A stretch of 64,000 nt of DNA from contig JANQRF010000002.1 in assembly GCA_028289285.1 (NCBI GenBank), positions 434,001 to 498,000 of the forward strand, given 5' to 3'. This DNA comes from Alphaproteobacteria bacterium (GTDB lineage: Bacteria > Pseudomonadota > Alphaproteobacteria > Micavibrionales > Micavibrionaceae). Position 1 is the first letter of the stretch, and each line of letters opens with the position of its first letter. The notes below the pieces were generated by a model that was given only the letters and a program-made list of their open reading frames with translations, did no database searches and was not told the origin of the DNA. The position numbers and the translations under genes were made by a program. Shown here piece after piece: positions 1 to 9,097 of this stretch.

Positions 1-722
1 ATATTGCGACGCCGGGACATGTCTTTCCGCTGCTCGCGCGCGATGGTGGGGTATTGGTCCGCACAGGCCATACGGAAGCTGCCGTAGATCTAGCCAAGAT
101 GGCAGGCTTTGCAGGGGCAGGGGTGATTTGTGAAATCATGAACGAAGACGGGTCCATGGCACGTTTGCCGGACCTGATTGCCTTTGCCCAGCATCACGGG
201 CTGAAGGTCGGAACGATTGCGGATTTGATTGCGCATCGCCGGGCCACCGAAAAACTCATTGAACGTATTCATTCTTCAGAATTTACAAATAGATATAATC
301 AAAACTTTATACTTCACTTATACGCAAATACGGTTCAATACGCCGAACATATCGCCCTTGTGAAAGGGCAGATTGATCCGGAAAAACCGACATTGGTGCG
401 TATGCATGCGGTGAATCCACTTAAAGATATTCTTGCGGGCGGGGATCCGGTTTTGGACCAGTCCATGAAGATGATTGATGAGGCAGGCGCCGGAGTGATT
501 GTGTTGATCCGTGAAAGCGATCCGCATTATTTATCCCGCATGTTAGGCGCACCAGCGCCGAAAGAAGACCATCCGCAACTCAGAGATTACGGGATCGGTG
601 CACAGATTCTGCTTGATCTTGGCGTTAAGAACATGGTCTTACTTACCAATAGCCCGAAGCCGGTCGCCGGTCTGGAAGGTTATGATTTGCACATTACAGA
701 TTATAAGGAAATTGTCTCATGA
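1..722 (+). CDS. ribB: 3,4-dihydroxy-2-butanone 4-phosphate synthase with degenerate GTP cyclohydrolase II-like domain (3' part)
   Basis: Partial gene, open at the left edge; its frame starts at base 3. The first residues read [31 protein letters not shown], the C-terminal part of a RibB domain that makes the four-carbon precursor of riboflavin from ribulose 5-phosphate. From about base 270 the protein continues into a domain with the layout of GTP cyclohydrolase II, ending in [13 protein letters not shown] and [15 protein letters not shown]. It lacks the zinc-binding cysteine cluster (C...RCDC) of active Rib[15 protein letters not shown] stands where that region should start. RibB with a dead RibA half is known in Proteobacteria and sometimes called RibBX. 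The stop overlaps the ribH start (ATGA at 719-722), so the two are probably translationally coupled. The N-terminal catalytic residues lie outside the window. Confidence 0.93.
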   Translation, partial: IATPGHVFPLLARDGGVLVRTGHTEAAVDLAKMAGFAGAGVICEIMNEDGSMARLPDLIAFAQHHGLKVGTIADLIAHRRATEKLIERIHSSEFTNRYNQNFILHLYANTVQYAEHIALVKGQIDPEKPTLVRMHAVNPLKDILAGGDPVLDQSMKMIDEAGAGVIVLIRESDPHYLSRMLGAPAPKEDHPQLRDYGIGAQILLDLGVKNMVLLTNSPKPVAGLEGYDLHITDYKEIVS

Positions 723-1222
723 CAGGCGCAGCTGCGACGGATAAACCGCTCCCGAAATTTGATGAACCGCCACATATTATGATCATCGAAGCGCCTTATT
801 ATGAGGATGTTTCTGACAAGCTGCGCAAAGGAGCGATGGCCGTTCTGGAAAAGGCGGGGGCAAGTCATGAAATACATCAGGTGCCGGGGGCGCTTGAAGT
901 GCCTGCAGCTATCCAGTTTGCCGTGCGCGGACTTGATTTTTACACGGCCCGTAAACGCTATGATGCGTATGTGGCACTTGGATGTGTTATCCGGGGAGAG
1001 ACATCACATTATGATATTGTCGCCGGAGAAAGCGCGCGCGGGTTGATGGATCTGGCGTTGCATCACTCCTTGGTGATCGGGAACGGCATTCTGACCTGTG
1101 ATACGCAGGAACAAGCTCTCACGCGCGCCGATCCGGGTGGTCAGGATAAAGGCGGCTGGGCAGCGCGCACGGCGCTTGAAATGCTGGCCCTAAAATCGAC
1201 ATTCGGCATTTACCCAAGATAA
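719..1222 (+). CDS. ribH: 6,7-dimethyl-8-ribityllumazine synthase
   Basis: 167 aa, the usual length. It condenses the RibB product with the ribityl-aminopyrimidine to give lumazine, the penultimate step of riboflavin synthesis, in the cytoplasm. Family landmarks are visible: [13 protein letters not shown], the stretch [16 protein letters not shown] that forms the phosphate and substrate site, and [15 protein letters not shown] near the C-terminus. The catalytic His is the one in SHYD. It overlaps ribB by 4 bases and is followed after 2 bases by nusB, so ribB-ribH-nusB is one transcription unit, a very common order in alphaproteobacteria. Confidence 0.96.
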   Translation: MTGAAATDKPLPKFDEPPHIMIIEAPYYEDVSDKLRKGAMAVLEKAGASHEIHQVPGALEVPAAIQFAVRGLDFYTARKRYDAYVALGCVIRGETSHYDIVAGESARGLMDLALHHSLVIGNGILTCDTQEQALTRADPGGQDKGGWAARTALEMLALKSTFGIYPR

Positions 1223-1224
1223 AT

Positions 1225-1683
1225 ATGTCTGAGGCGGCTCATACAGAATCGGCGTCTGCCCGTAACCGCGCTGCGCGGCTCATGGCTGTGCAGGCTATCT
1301 ATCAGCGGGGGATTACGCCTAATGATGCGGCCTCATTGACGGCAGAATATGCAGCCCACCGGTCCGGCATGGACATTGACGGAGAAAAGGCCGTCGAACC
1401 CGATTCGGATTTGTTAAAATCCATCATCTTCGGCGTGTATGAAAAAGAGGATGATTTAAGCAATTTAATTACCCAAAACCGGGGTGAGACTGCAGGCACG
1501 CTGGATCCGCTTTTACAGGCCTGTCTGCTCTGTGGAGCCTATGAGCTGGCTTTTGAGCAAGTCACTGATTTTCCTATTATAATTTCCGATTATGTCGAGG
1601 TCGCCAAGGCCTTTTATGACGGCAAAGAACCAGGTCTTGTAAACGCCGTTTTGGACTCCGTCCGCAAAGCGGTCCGTAATTAG
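1225..1683 (+). CDS. nusB: Transcription antitermination protein NusB
   Basis: 152 aa. NusB binds boxA RNA together with ribosomal protein S10 and supports processive rRNA transcription. Family signature: ARLMAVQAIYQ at the N-terminus, the all-helical body, and the C-terminal ISDYVEVAKAFYDGKEPGLVNAVLD, where the phrase around VNAVLD is the NusB hallmark. It starts 2 bases after the ribH stop, so translation is probably coupled. The neighbour order ribH-nusB is conserved widely. Confidence 0.95.
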   Translation: MSEAAHTESASARNRAARLMAVQAIYQRGITPNDAASLTAEYAAHRSGMDIDGEKAVEPDSDLLKSIIFGVYEKEDDLSNLITQNRGETAGTLDPLLQACLLCGAYELAFEQVTDFPIIISDYVEVAKAFYDGKEPGLVNAVLDSVRKAVRN

Positions 1684-1784
1684 ATACAATTTAATCTATT
1701 CCCCATCATTTTTTAATGTTTGACGCGTATTCTGGATAGTGGGTTTACGGTCTCATTCTATTAGGGTTAAAGGGGAAATCTCAC

Positions 1785-2279
1785 ATGAAAATGGTTCTAA
1801 TCGGTCTGGTGGCCCTTGTGGTGCTTGGCGGCGGTGCTGCCGGCGCATATTTCTATTTCGCCAAACCGGCTGAAGCTGCAGGTGGTGAGCTTAGTGAAGT
1901 TGAAAAGGCTGAAGCTGAAGCAAAGGCGAAGGCTGAAGAAGAATCGGCACAAAAAGAGGCTGTCCAGTTTGTCGAAATTGATCCCCTCGTTCTGCCGATT
2001 TTGGACGGCAATGGTGTGTCCCAGGTCGTCAGTGTCGTTGTTGTTATTGAAATTCCTGAAGGTTTGGAAACTTCGGCGGTGAAGAAAATGTCTCCGCGTT
2101 TAAAGGATGCCTATATTCAGGATATGTACGGTGCGTTGAACAGGAAAGCCTCGATGAGCGGCGGTGTGATAGAGGTCCAAAAATTAAAAGCACGTTTAAC
2201 AAAAATTACAAAAAAGATCCTCGGTGACGAGACGGTCAATGACGTGCTCTTGCAGGTGGTGCAACAGCGCCCCATATAA
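1785..2279 (+). CDS. FliL-like membrane protein
   Basis: 164 aa. One N-terminal membrane segment (residues about 3-27, VLIGLVALVVLGGGAAGAYF) is followed by an alanine/glutamate-rich linker (32-60, predicted helix) and a C-terminal domain ending in ILGDETVNDVLLQVVQQRPI. That tail, with a Val/Ile-rich strand and a block of charged helix before it, fits the FliL family, whose members sit in the inner membrane beside the flagellar stator. No other flagellar gene is in the window, so the flagellar role is inferred from family resemblance only. A clear ribosome-binding site (AAAGGGGAAA) lies 7-10 bases before the ATG. A rho-independent terminator follows at 2339-2378. Confidence 0.7.
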   Translation: MKMVLIGLVALVVLGGGAAGAYFYFAKPAEAAGGELSEVEKAEAEAKAKAEEESAQKEAVQFVEIDPLVLPILDGNGVSQVVSVVVVIEIPEGLETSAVKKMSPRLKDAYIQDMYGALNRKASMSGGVIEVQKLKARLTKITKKILGDETVNDVLLQVVQQRPI

Positions 2280-2338
2280 AGAAAGAATTCTGCCAAGGGC
2301 CGTAGACCCTGATACGCCCTGATTATGGCAGCTACTTC

Positions 2339-2378
2339 AAAGGCCCGGGTCCCTTATTTTAAGGTCCGGCCTTTTTTT
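2339..2378 (+). terminator. Rho-independent terminator after the FliL-like gene
   Basis: AAAGGCC at 2339-2345 pairs with GGCC plus the T run at 2368-2374, with further partial pairing inside (GGTCC arms). It ends in seven T residues. It separates the FliL-like gene from hppA, whose promoter must lie in the remaining 150 bases; I see no consensus promoter there. Confidence 0.7.
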
Positions 2379-2529
2379 CTTTTTCAGGCTATTTTTCCCC
2401 ATTATTTTCCCTAATAATTTTCATCCCCTTGTCTTCACGATCAAAATGGTGCAGCTTCTGGCGGTTATGGAAGAGGGGCGCAAAAACTGCCTCCACATAT
2501 ATTTAAAACAACAAAAAAGGGTATGAGGA

Positions 2530-4632
2530 ATGATTGAAATTTATCTCATGATTGCCTGTTCGGTTTTGGCCGTTTTGATTTTCGGTCAGGTCTGGATCCG
2601 GCAAGTAATGACGGAAGAACCGGGCAATGAGCGTATGCAGGAAATTGCAGGCGCCATTCAGGAAGGCGCGAAAGCGTATCTGGACCGTCAATATAGAACG
2701 ATCGGCCTGGTGGGGATTGCTGTAGCTGTGGCTTTGCATTTTCTTCTTGGATTGCATGTTGCTGTTGGCTTTCTGATCGGTGCGGTGCTGTCCGGTGCTG
2801 CCGGGTATATCGGTATGAACGTGTCGGTGCGGGCCAATGTGCGTACAACGAACGCGGCAACCAAAGGTTTGGAACAGGCGCTCGACATTGCGTTTAAATC
2901 AGGAGCCGTGACAGGCATGCTTGTGGTCGGTCTTGGTCTTGCAGGTGTGGCCGGTTACTACTACTACCTCGTAGAAGTGCGGGATGTAGAATTACGCCAT
3001 GCATTGGAAGGTCTGGTAGCCCTTGGTTTCGGAGCTTCTCTGATTTCAATCTTTGCGCGTCTTGGCGGTGGTATCTTCACCAAGGGTGCGGATGTTGGCG
3101 CCGACCTTGTCGGAAAAGTCGAAGCAGGTATTCCTGAAGATGATCCGCGTAACCCTGCTGTGATTGCAGATAATGTTGGTGACAATGTCGGTGATTGTGC
3201 CGGGATGGCAGCTGACTTGTTCGAAACCTATGCTGTGACGGTTGTGGCAACCATGTTGATTGCTTACAGCGTCTTTGAAGCAGGGGCAGCTGAAGCGATG
3301 ATGATGCTCCCACTAATGATCGGCGCACTTTGTATTATCGGGTCCATTTTCGGAACCGGTTTTGTGAAGCTCGGCAAGTCCGGCAGTATTATGGGTGCGC
3401 TGTATAAAGGTTTCATCGGAACCGCGCTCTTTTCGCTGGCTATGATCATTATGATGATGGCTGCGATTGGCACGGACATGGAATTCCCGCTGGCGAATGG
3501 GGAAGATGTTATCACGATGAAAGAGCTGTTCATCTGTGTGATTACAGGTCTTGGCGTGACCGGACTGATTGTCTGGGTGACGGAATATTATACGGGCACG
3601 AATTTCCGCCCTGTGCGTTCCGTTGCAAAAGCGTCTGAAACAGGTCACGGCACGAACGTGATTCAAGGTCTGGCCGTTTCTATGGAAGCGACAGCCTTGC
3701 CGGTGATTATTATCTGCGCCGGGATCTGGATTGCGTTTACCTATGCAGGTCTGTTCGGGATCGCGATTGCGGCGACAACCATGCTCTCGCTTGCCGGGAT
3801 GGTGGTTGCGCTTGATGCGTTTGGTCCTGTCACGGATAATGCTGGCGGGATTGCCGAGATGGCGGAACTCCCAGACAATGTTCGCGATACGACAGACGCG
3901 CTGGATGCCGTTGGGAACACAACTAAAGCTGTGACCAAAGGTTATGCGATCGGCTCTGCCGGTCTCGCGGCGCTTGTGCTCTTTGCGGCTTATACCGAAG
4001 AGATCAAGCACTATCTGCCGCAATATGCAGATATCGAATTCCCGCTCACTGATCCATACATTGTGATCGGTCTGTTTATCGGGGGTCTGTTACCTTATCT
4101 GTTCGGGGCTCTGTCCATGACTGCGGTCGGACGCGCAGCTGCCAGTGTGGTGGTTGAAGTGCGCCGTCAGTTCAAAGAGATCAAAGGCATCATGGAAGGC
4201 AAAGCCAAGCCTGAATATGGCCGCGCCGTTGACCTTCTGACGCAGGCTGCGATCCGTGAAATGATTGTCCCGTCACTTCTGCCGTTGCTGGCGCCTGTCG
4301 CTTTGTTCGGCGCAGTGTACTGGCTGAGCGGTGACTTCGTCCCGGCCTTCCAGGCTTTGGGTGCGATGCTGCTTGGAACGATCGTGACCGGTCTCTTCGT
4401 GGCGATTTCCATGACTGCTGGTGGCGGTGCCTGGGATAATGCCAAGAAGTTTATCGAGGACGGCAATCACGGCGGCAAAGGCTCTGAAGCCCATAAAGCT
4501 GCCGTGACCGGTGATACTGTTGGCGACCCGTACAAAGATACGGCAGGGCCTGCAGTGAACCCGCTGATTAAAATTGCGAACATCGTTGCGATCTTGCTCG
4601 TGGCCGTGATTGCAAAATTCATCGGCGCGTAA
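2530..4632 (+). CDS. hppA: K+-independent H+-translocating membrane pyrophosphatase
   Basis: 700 aa polytopic membrane protein, full length for the family. It couples pyrophosphate hydrolysis to proton export. The catalytic loops are intact: [41 protein letters not shown] with the metal-binding aspartates, and the C-terminal [21 protein letters not shown]. Position 466 in GNTTKA is lysine. In this family Lys at that site marks the K+-independent proton-pumping subclass, and Ala marks the K+-dependent one. Start chosen at the ATG behind AAAAGGGTATGAGGA. It stands alone between two terminators, so it is probably monocistronic. Confidence 0.97.
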   Translation: MIEIYLMIACSVLAVLIFGQVWIRQVMTEEPGNERMQEIAGAIQEGAKAYLDRQYRTIGLVGIAVAVALHFLLGLHVAVGFLIGAVLSGAAGYIGMNVSVRANVRTTNAATKGLEQALDIAFKSGAVTGMLVVGLGLAGVAGYYYYLVEVRDVELRHALEGLVALGFGASLISIFARLGGGIFTKGADVGADLVGKVEAGIPEDDPRNPAVIADNVGDNVGDCAGMAADLFETYAVTVVATMLIAYSVFEAGAAEAMMMLPLMIGALCIIGSIFGTGFVKLGKSGSIMGALYKGFIGTALFSLAMIIMMMAAIGTDMEFPLANGEDVITMKELFICVITGLGVTGLIVWVTEYYTGTNFRPVRSVAKASETGHGTNVIQGLAVSMEATALPVIIICAGIWIAFTYAGLFGIAIAATTMLSLAGMVVALDAFGPVTDNAGGIAEMAELPDNVRDTTDALDAVGNTTKAVTKGYAIGSAGLAALVLFAAYTEEIKHYLPQYADIEFPLTDPYIVIGLFIGGLLPYLFGALSMTAVGRAAASVVVEVRRQFKEIKGIMEGKAKPEYGRAVDLLTQAAIREMIVPSLLPLLAPVALFGAVYWLSGDFVPAFQALGAMLLGTIVTGLFVAISMTAGGGAWDNAKKFIEDGNHGGKGSEAHKAAVTGDTVGDPYKDTAGPAVNPLIKIANIVAILLVAVIAKFIGA

Positions 4633-4654
4633 AGCGAAACAATATAAGAAAAAC

Positions 4655-4682
4655 AAAAGCCCCGCATTTTGCGGGGCTTTTT
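4655..4682 (+). terminator. Strong rho-independent terminator of hppA
   Basis: Perfect stem AAAAGCCCCGC (4655-4665) with GCGGGGCTTTT (4671-4681), 5-base loop, then further T. It lies 22 bases after the hppA stop. Confidence 0.92.
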
Positions 4683-4913
4683 GTTTATAAATTATGCTTT
4701 ACTTAGCTGCAAAATATAGTATGATGTAAGGACGATAACCGCTAGGGGTTGTGGGTTCGGGTTTTCTCTTCCACAGTTCCTTCCACAGATTTATTTAGTA
4801 TTGCTTCGATCCTTGAGGCGAACTTGTGTGGATGTTTAGTGGTTGTCCACCAAAGTTTCCCAAAAATCGAAGAATTTTTAAAAAGGGCTATGTCCTCAGG
4901 AGTATTTGGGAAA
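4683..4913. other. Gene-poor gap after hppA
   Basis: No convincing gene. The stretch is AT-rich and holds two copies of TTCCACAG (about 4770-4790) plus TGTGGATG and GTCCACC, which faintly resemble parts of DnaA boxes but do not match the 9-mer. An open frame from a GTG at 4749 runs through it into the small frame at 4914, but it has no ribosome-binding site and reads like chance. Confidence 0.4.
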
Positions 4914-4985
4914 ATGACTAAAGAAGACCGTATCTATGTAATTATTTTTATGATTTTGCTTTTAGCTATAATCGTAGCTATCTAA
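4914..4985 (+). CDS. Possible 23-aa single-span membrane peptide
   Basis: Frame MTKEDRIYVIIFMILLLAII..., a charged N-terminus followed directly by one hydrophobic span to the stop. An AGGAG motif (4899-4903) lies about 10 bases before the ATG at 4914. Another in-frame ATG is at 4890 (31 aa). The peptide resembles small inner-membrane proteins in shape only. It ends 9 bases from the end of bamE on the opposite strand. A short hydrophobic frame can arise by chance in AT-rich DNA, so this is tentative. Confidence 0.3.
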   Translation: MTKEDRIYVIIFMILLLAIIVAI

Positions 4986-4993
4986 AACATTTT

Positions 4994-5452
4994 TTAAGGT
5001 GATCCGCTGGCGGTTGAGGCTGCGCTGCTTTGCGGACGGTTAAAGCGCCCGACATTCCCTAAAAGCTGTTCCATGACCGTCACTTCGTTGCCGCCGGTTT
5101 CGGTTTTACGGCGCACGCGGGGCACTTCAAGCCGGTCAGCGTCAATTTCCTGCGCGACTTCAACAATACCTTCTTCGTCAAAGGCAACCACGACAATTTT
5201 CTCTTCAATCACTTCCGGGTCAAACACGCCGCGTTTTTCCGTTTTCTGGGAGATGTAGTACCATACGCTGTCATCAAACGGGGCCTGTGTGGTCGGTGAT
5301 CCCAAAGACTGGAGGACGTTAGATTTGGTGCTGACCCCGGGCACGACTTCGGCCAGGCGGTAATCTTCGACCATATTGCCGCGCGTCGCCGTGGTCGGCG
5401 TGCAAGCAGCCAGGAAAATCGCAACGGAACTGAGTAGCAGAACTTTTTTCAT
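4994..5452 (-). CDS. bamE: Outer membrane assembly lipoprotein BamE (SmpA/OmlA)
   Basis: 152 aa. Signal peptide II with lipobox LAAC (lipidated Cys17: MKKVLLLSSVAIFLAAC). The BamE core follows: VVPGVSTKSNVLQSLGSPTT, then WYYISQKTEKRGVFDP, the pattern that defines SmpA/OmlA proteins. BamE stabilises the BamA-BamD complex that inserts beta-barrels in the outer membrane. The C-terminal 45 residues are Ser/Ala/Gly-rich and less conserved. It is transcribed divergently from the bc1 chaperone gene 57 bases away, a standard alphaproteobacterial arrangement. Confidence 0.93.
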   Translation of the reverse strand: MKKVLLLSSVAIFLAACTPTTATRGNMVEDYRLAEVVPGVSTKSNVLQSLGSPTTQAPFDDSVWYYISQKTEKRGVFDPEVIEEKIVVVAFDEEGIVEVAQEIDADRLEVPRVRRKTETGGNEVTVMEQLLGNVGRFNRPQSSAASTASGSP

Positions 5453-5509
5453 GTCATAAAATCTACGTCTTTGTTTTGATTGTGTAAATAATGATCTATA
5501 TATAGAGAT

Positions 5510-6022
5510 ATGTTTACGTTTTTTTCAAGGCAGGCGCGGGCCCGTAAAAAGCAGGCTGAGCTACTCTATCAGGCGATTGCCGGGCAGGCCCGTAAAGCTG
5601 AATTTTACGCTGATTTCGGTGTGCCGGATACATTTGACGGGCGTTTTGAAATGTTATGCCTGCATGGCTGGCTGGTCATGCGCAAATTAAAGGCCGCAGG
5701 CGATGAAAAGCTTTCTCAGGCCCTCTTCGACCATATGTTTAAAGCCATGGATGAAACCATCCGCGAGATCGGGGTGGGGGACCTCAGCGTACCTAAACAT
5801 ATGCGGCGGATGATGACAGGCTTTAACGGCCGTGCTAACAGCTATGAAGAGGTGCTGGAAGATCAGGCTGCTATGAAAGAATCTCTGCGCCGGAATGTCT
5901 ATGGCACGCTGGAAGAGACTGAGGAAGATAAAGTGGCTGCGCTTGCAGCTTATGTGATGGAAGCGGCGCGCGCGCCTTTGCAGGATAAGCAGGAGGATAC
6001 CCATGCCGCGCAAGCAGGATAG
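5510..6022 (+). CDS. Ubiquinol-cytochrome c chaperone family protein
   Basis: 170 aa, soluble and helical. The stretch FGVPDTFDGRFEMLCLHGWLVMRKL, followed by LSQALFDHMFKAMDETIREIGVGDLSVPKHMRRM, is the core of the ubiquinol-cytochrome c chaperone domain (relative of yeast Cbp3), which helps assemble the cytochrome bc1 complex. This implies an aerobic bc1-containing respiratory chain. The gene ends 20 bases inside the next one, so the two are co-translated. Confidence 0.9.
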   Translation: MFTFFSRQARARKKQAELLYQAIAGQARKAEFYADFGVPDTFDGRFEMLCLHGWLVMRKLKAAGDEKLSQALFDHMFKAMDETIREIGVGDLSVPKHMRRMMTGFNGRANSYEEVLEDQAAMKESLRRNVYGTLEETEEDKVAALAAYVMEAARAPLQDKQEDTHAAQAG

Positions 6023-6599
6023 ATTGCCGGACAATGAATGGAGCCATTTTCTGTCTATTGAAGATGTGCCGCATGACGGGCTGACGCTTCAGATCAATGC
6101 GCCTGAAAATGTGCAGGATGATCTGATCCGCAGGTTGGGGGTTGCGGCTTTAAAATCCCTGCAGGCGGATATACAGGTGCGTCCGCAGGCTGGTGGCGTT
6201 TATCATGTTTCCGGGACTTTTAGGGCAGAGATGACACAGGATTGTGTGGTGACGGGCGATCCGGTGGAGAGCACGCTGGAAGAACCTGTCGAGGGCTGGT
6301 TCATTGATCATGATGCCAGCGTCATGTCTTTTGCCAAAGCCCGTCAGGATCAGGAGGCCGGGAAAGGCCATGCAGAGATTGAAATTCTGGATGAATCCGA
6401 AGACCCGGAAGCCGTGATCGGCGGGAAGATTGATCTGGGCGAGCTGGTGGTCCAGCATCTCTCATTGGCCATAAATCCTTATCCGCACAAGGAAGGGGCT
6501 CAATATACCTACACAGATGAAGGCGGTGCCGGGCAAAGCCCCCCTGAAAGCCGCAAAAACCCTTTTGAAGCGCTCAAAGACTGGAAAGAAAAGCGATAA
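6003..6599 (+). CDS. yceD: YceD family protein (DUF177)
   Basis: 198 aa. DUF177 proteins sit next to rpmF in most bacteria and affect 23S rRNA accumulation; the biochemical activity is not settled. Visible here: FRAEMTQDCVVTGDPVES, the Cys-containing core motif of the family, and a conserved acidic segment followed by IDLGELVVQHLSLAINPYP. It overlaps the preceding gene by 20 bases and is followed by rpmF after 65 bases. Confidence 0.9.
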   Translation: MPRKQDRLPDNEWSHFLSIEDVPHDGLTLQINAPENVQDDLIRRLGVAALKSLQADIQVRPQAGGVYHVSGTFRAEMTQDCVVTGDPVESTLEEPVEGWFIDHDASVMSFAKARQDQEAGKGHAEIEILDESEDPEAVIGGKIDLGELVVQHLSLAINPYPHKEGAQYTYTDEGGAGQSPPESRKNPFEALKDWKEKR

Positions 6600-6664
6600 A
6601 ACGCTTGCTTTTGGGGGGACAATTCTGTACTTAAAGCCCTGAATTTGAATAAGAGGACAAGAAA

Positions 6665-6844
6665 ATGGCTGTTCCTAAGAGAAAAACAACCCCGTCCAAG
6701 CGCGGTACGCGCCGGGCTCATGATGCGCTGAAAACTGAAAACTGGGTCGAAGACCAGCATTCAGGCGAGCCGAAGCGCCGTCACCACATCGACCTGAAAT
6801 CAGGCATGTATAAAGGCCGTCAGGTGATTGAAGGCAAAGAGTAG
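6665..6844 (+). CDS. rpmF: 50S ribosomal protein L32
   Basis: 59 aa. The translation begins [20 protein letters not shown] and ends [12 protein letters not shown], which is L32 throughout (MAVPK-KTSKSRR-type N-terminus). The ribosome-binding site AAGAGGACAAG is 6 bases upstream. The alphaproteobacterial form lacks the four-Cys zinc ribbon found in some phyla; only HH at residues 40-41 remains. Its stop codon lies inside a GAGTAGGGAG unit that belongs to the inverted repeat before plsX. Confidence 0.95.
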   Translation: MAVPKRKTTPSKRGTRRAHDALKTENWVEDQHSGEPKRRHHIDLKSGMYKGRQVIEGKE

Positions 6845-6920
6845 GGAGCAGAAAGTAGGGAGTGGTGAGAAAGCTTCCTACTTTGTCTCTTTACTAACTT
6901 CTCCCTACTCCCTACTTTTC
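6839..6920. repeat. Inverted repeat built from AGTAGGGAG units between rpmF and plsX
   Basis: Left arm 6851-6873 (GAAAGTAGGGAGTGGTGAGAA) pairs almost fully with right arm 6898-6920, which contains two tandem CTCCCTA heptamers. A further copy of the unit, GAGTAGGGAG, overlaps the rpmF stop codon at 6839. The hairpin ends 4 bases before the plsX start, so it would fold in the rpmF-plsX transcript. Confidence 0.8.
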
Positions 6921-6924
6921 ACTC

Positions 6925-7977
6925 ATGACTGTGTTTCAAACCATAGCGCTCGATGCGATGGGCGGAGATTTTGGTCCGCCGGTTATTGTCCCTGCCGCGG
7001 CGGCGGCGCTGACCCATATGCCTGAAACGCGCTTTCAGTTTTTTGGTGATGAGCGTCAGATCAAACGCGAGCTGGATACGCATCCGGCGCTGAAAAACGT
7101 TTCTGAAATCATCCATACGGATAAAAAGATCAATAGCGAAGACAAACCGTCTGTTGCACTTCGAAACGGAAAAGATTCTTCCATGCGCTTGGCGATTGAA
7201 GCCGTCAAGGAAGGGCGCGCGGATGCTGTTGTATCTGCAGGGAATACAGGCGCGCTGATGGCGCTGTCTAAATTAGTGCTTAAAACACTTCCGGGGATCA
7301 ACCGCCCTGCGATTGCCAGCTCCTTTCCGACATTGCGTGGGCAGACTTTGATGCTTGATCTCGGGGCCAACCTGGCGTGCGATGAAGAAGTGCTCACCCA
7401 GTTTGCTGTGCTTGGTGCTGTTTATGTGCGCGTTGTGAAGGGCATTGCAAATCCATCTGTCGGGTTGCTCAATGTCGGGACAGAAGAAATGAAAGGTCAT
7501 GAAGAGCTGCGCGCAGCGTCTGCCATTCTCTCTTCCGTTGAGTTCCCGGGCCGGTATCACGGCTTTATTGAAGGGGATGATATCACCAAAGGTACGGTTG
7601 ATGTTGTTGTCACAGACGGCTTTACAGGCAATATCGCGCTTAAAACAGCTGAAGGAGTCGGCAAGCTCACGGCTGAAATCCTGCGCACCGAATTTAAATC
7701 CACGCCGCTGGCAATGCTTGGCTACTTACTTGCGCGCGGTGGTATAAAGCGGGTCAAGGATCGTGTTGATCCACGCAAATATAATGGCGGGATGTTTTTG
7801 GGCTTAAACGGCATTTGCGTGAAAAGCCATGGCGGCAGCGATCTGATCGGGACTGAAAACGCCATTCTGGTGGCATCCGATCTGGTCCGTAACGGTTACA
7901 ATAAACGCGTGGCGTATGAAGTTGAACAGCTTATGTCTCAGGAATCCTTTTTCTCTTCGGCGGTGACCAGCGCATGA
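6925..7977 (+). CDS. plsX: Phosphate acyltransferase PlsX
   Basis: 350 aa. PlsX turns acyl-ACP into acyl-phosphate for membrane phospholipid synthesis. Motifs: ALDAMGGDFGPPVIVPAA at the start, DADAVVSAGNTGALMA-type phosphate-binding segment, GADVVVTDGFTGNIALK-type segment, and MFLGLNGICVKSHGGSD near the end. It partners with fabH, which begins in the plsX stop (ATGA at 7974-7977). The start sits right behind a large inverted repeat, so initiation may depend on coupling or on that fold opening. Confidence 0.96.
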   Translation: MTVFQTIALDAMGGDFGPPVIVPAAAAALTHMPETRFQFFGDERQIKRELDTHPALKNVSEIIHTDKKINSEDKPSVALRNGKDSSMRLAIEAVKEGRADAVVSAGNTGALMALSKLVLKTLPGINRPAIASSFPTLRGQTLMLDLGANLACDEEVLTQFAVLGAVYVRVVKGIANPSVGLLNVGTEEMKGHEELRAASAILSSVEFPGRYHGFIEGDDITKGTVDVVVTDGFTGNIALKTAEGVGKLTAEILRTEFKSTPLAMLGYLLARGGIKRVKDRVDPRKYNGGMFLGLNGICVKSHGGSDLIGTENAILVASDLVRNGYNKRVAYEVEQLMSQESFFSSAVTSA

Positions 7978-8951
7978 CAGTTAAATCAATTATCACGGGC
8001 ACAGGCAGCTATCTGCCTGAAAAGATCCTCACGAATGCCGATCTGGAAAAAATGGTCGATACGACGGATGAGTGGATCACCCAGCGCAGCGGCATTAAAT
8101 CCCGTCATATCGCTGCTGAAGATGAGACCACAGGCGATATGGCGATTGCCGCCGCCCGTCAAGCGATTGAAGCGGCAAACATAAACCCTGAAGATATTGA
8201 CGGGGTCATCGTCGCCACCACCACGCCGGACCGGACTTTTCCCTCTGTTGCTGTGAAAGTCCAGGCGGAGCTTGGCTGTCCGCCGGGTTTAGCTTTTGAT
8301 GTGCAGGCCGTGTGTACGGGCTTTGTTTATGCCTTAAGCGTTGCGGATAACTTCATTAAAACCGGGCAGGCGCAGCGCATTCTTGTGATTGGCGCGGAGA
8401 AAATGTCCTCCCTTGTCGACTGGAAAGACCGCACAACCTGCGTGCTTTTTGCCGACGGGGCTGGGGCCGTGATCTTAGAAGCGAGCGAAGAAGAGGGCGC
8501 GGGTATAGATGCGCGCGGCATTCATTCAACCCATCTTTATGCGAACGGCACGCAGCGGGGGATGCTCCAGACATCGGGCGGGCCGTCTACGACAGGCGAT
8601 GCTGGTCATATCGAAATGCAGGGGCGTGAAGTGTTTAAATATGCCGTGACCTATATGGCCGATATTGTGGCTGAAGTGCTGGCGGTCAATCAGGTGAAGC
8701 CCGAAGAGATTGACTGGCTGGTCCCGCATCAGGCCAATATCCGCATTATTGAATCCACGGCTCAAAAGCTCGATATGCCCATGGACAAGGTCGTGGTGAC
8801 GATTGATAAGCACGGCAATACCTCTGCCGCCTCTATTCCACTCGCGCTTGATGAAGCGGTGCGCGACGGCCGTATTCAGCCCGGTCAGCTTCTTCTGATC
8901 GAAGCTATGGGTGGAGGTCTGACCTGGGGCGCCGCGCTTGTAAGGTTCTAG
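7974..8951 (+). CDS. fabH: Beta-ketoacyl-ACP synthase III
   Basis: 325 aa. FabH condenses acetyl-CoA with malonyl-ACP to start fatty acid synthesis. The catalytic triad is visible: Cys114 in VQAVCTGFVYAL, His252 in WLVPHQANIRI and Asn282 in KHGNTSAASIP. It overlaps plsX by 4 bases and is part of the conserved yceD-rpmF-plsX-fabH cluster. Confidence 0.97.
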   Translation: MTVKSIITGTGSYLPEKILTNADLEKMVDTTDEWITQRSGIKSRHIAAEDETTGDMAIAAARQAIEAANINPEDIDGVIVATTTPDRTFPSVAVKVQAELGCPPGLAFDVQAVCTGFVYALSVADNFIKTGQAQRILVIGAEKMSSLVDWKDRTTCVLFADGAGAVILEASEEEGAGIDARGIHSTHLYANGTQRGMLQTSGGPSTTGDAGHIEMQGREVFKYAVTYMADIVAEVLAVNQVKPEEIDWLVPHQANIRIIESTAQKLDMPMDKVVVTIDKHGNTSAASIPLALDEAVRDGRIQPGQLLLIEAMGGGLTWGAALVRF

Positions 8952-9040
8952 ATTCCAGCCTGTTTTTGTGAGATACTTGCTTTAGCCCTTTGAAATGAAT
9001 CGGAAAAATCCATTTCCTGTGGGTAAAGACAGAGCCTTTC

Positions 9041-9072
9041 TTGACCCCTTAAGGTCTGGCTCTTAAGGTCAA
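9041..9072. promoter_or_regulatory. Inverted repeat upstream of ihfA
   Basis: TTGACCCCTTAAG (9041-9053) mirrors CTTAAGGTCAA (9062-9072): 11 paired bases with a 2-base bulge and an 8-base loop. It begins with a TTGACC that could serve as a -35 box, and a TATAGC lies just behind it at 9075-9080. It may be an operator or a fold in the ihfA leader. Confidence 0.45.
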
Positions 9073-9097
9073 ACTATAGCGTGAAAGGGTAACCTTT

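Noticed and set aside
4765..4860. DnaA-box-like cluster (TTCCACAG twice, TGTGGATG)
   Set aside because: No full TTATNCACA 9-mer, no AT-rich unwinding block and no origin-type gene nearby, so an origin call is not supported.
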